Below, piece by piece: positions 63,468 through 64,000 of a stretch of DNA of 64,000 nt (the stretch's first letter is position 1; each line of letters opens with the position of its first letter). The notes under the pieces were generated by a model that saw only the letters and a list, made by a program, of their open reading frames with translations, was not told where the DNA came from and ran no database searches. Position numbers and translations under genes: made by a program. The stretch comes from Bacteroides sp. OM05-12 (lineage in GTDB: Bacteria; Bacteroidota; Bacteroidia; Bacteroidales; Bacteroidaceae), in NCBI RefSeq assembly GCF_003438995.1, contig NZ_QSUN01000004.1, positions 186,001 to 250,000 on the forward strand, read 5' to 3'.

Positions 63468-64000
63468 TTACCGTTTCTTCATTACACTATTGACTACACG
63501 GATAGACGAAACCAGTTTATCGGTAGAAGTAAAGACATCTACATTCCATACATGAGAAGAACGTCCCTTATGGATAGCCGTAGCAACCGCACGAACTGTG
63601 TCTCCTTCGTGTGCAGACGACATATGGTTGCCACTTACCTGCATACCTACGACAAATTCATCCGGATTGCAGAGAATCATCGAACCGAGTCCGGCCACCG
63701 TTTCCGCCAAGGCAAGCGTAGCTCCACCATGCAGGATACCGAATGGTTGACGGGTACGCTCGTCCACAGGCATAGTGGCTTCCACTCTGTCTCCCGAAGC
63801 ATACGTATATTGTATTCCCAAGTTTCCCATCAGTGCATGACGTGCCTGTTCATTCAGTTTATCCAAAGGAACTTCGGATGCTCGAATCTCGGATATGATT
63901 GCCTTTTCCACCGCTACCGCCACACCGTCTTCTTCATTGGAGGCTGTTACAACATCTGCACAACGACGTACCGAGTCTTGTGCATTACCCATAGCAATAC
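63468..64000 (-). CDS. HAD (Cof-type)-hotdog thioesterase fusion protein, 5' end outside the window
   Basis: The frame is open to the window edge, so the Met at 63992 is probably internal. The first visible residues, IAMGNAQDSVRRCADVVTAS and then NEEDGVAVAVEKAI, match the C-terminal end of Cof-type HAD-IIB phosphatases. After a short linker, a PaaI-type hotdog thioesterase begins near LDKLNEQARHALMGNLGIQ, with catalytic-region motifs PFGILHGGATLALAETVAG and VGMQVSGNHMSSAHEG. The second half would hydrolyse an acyl-CoA. A HAD-thioesterase fusion in Bacteroides would join a sugar- or cofactor-phosphate phosphatase with an acyl-CoA hydrolase. The substrates are unknown. Confidence 0.82.
   Translation of the reverse strand, partial: IAMGNAQDSVRRCADVVTASNEEDGVAVAVEKAIISEIRASEVPLDKLNEQARHALMGNLGIQYTYASGDRVEATMPVDERTRQPFGILHGGATLALAETVAGLGSMILCNPDEFVVGMQVSGNHMSSAHEGDTVRAVATAIHKGRSSHVWNVDVFTSTDKLVSSIRVVNSVMKKR

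Overview
The window looks like a chromosomal segment of a gut Bacteroides species. The evidence is the paired SusC/SusD outer-membrane proteins, the fimbrillin-type lipoprotein, the BspA-like leucine-rich-repeat proteins with Por/T9SS-like tails, and the repeated use of the Bacteroides promoter element TAnnTTTG. I see no tRNA, rRNA, CRISPR array, transposase or phage gene. The species cannot be fixed from the sequence alone.

Layout. 1-3.9 kb holds the end of a membrane-anchored AraC regulator and a large secreted protein. 4.1-9.3 kb holds housekeeping and accessory genes: DUF169, GNAT, a DUF6078-like protein, an SDR, a MaoC-like dehydratase with a small zinc-ribbon protein, and an RluA-type pseudouridine synthase. 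A 23-bp tandem palindrome array precedes the SDR. 9.25-49.9 kb is one large polysaccharide utilization locus (PUL). It has a susC-susD-CBM9-GH27-esterase-GH2 operon (minus), an eight-gene operon SGNH-BspA-BspA-GH105-toroid protein-GH-A enzyme-GH92-DUF4380 (minus), a regulator gene (plus), a mutarotase-like gene with a GH42 gene (minus), and a third BspA-like gene followed by a 52-residue peptide (plus). 50-57.9 kb holds an Fpg/Nei homologue, three GNAT-type genes' worth of acetyltransferase domains, a fimbrillin, a MATE transporter, an NDH-2-like flavoprotein, an SDR and an MGMT-like protein. 58.4-64 kb holds a von Willebrand A protein divergent from an ECF sigma/anti-sigma pair, a DcaP-like porin, and the 3' part of a HAD-hotdog fusion gene that runs off the window.

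How the PUL may work (inference). SusC/SusD import a galactose-rich, probably uronic-acid-containing plant glycan. GH2, GH42 and GH27 release beta- and alpha-galactose. The GH105-type hydrolase would remove unsaturated uronic acids, which implies a lyase; the adjacent toroid protein is a candidate. An esterase and an SGNH hydrolase would deacylate the substrate. No hybrid two-component regulator, SusR or ECF pair belongs to this PUL. The only regulator candidate is a HTH-transmembrane-lectin-like protein encoded next to susC.

The strongest new signal is regulatory. Three promoters of this PUL (susC, SGNH and the plus-strand BspA gene) each carry exactly five contiguous 11-bp units of the form yTTTrTyyynn, then exactly 20 bp, then a TAnnTTTG box, and none has a -33 TTTG. 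The regulator's own promoter has the canonical TTTG-N19-TAnnTTTG and no array. This suggests an undescribed glycan-sensing regulator and its operator, which together define the regulon.
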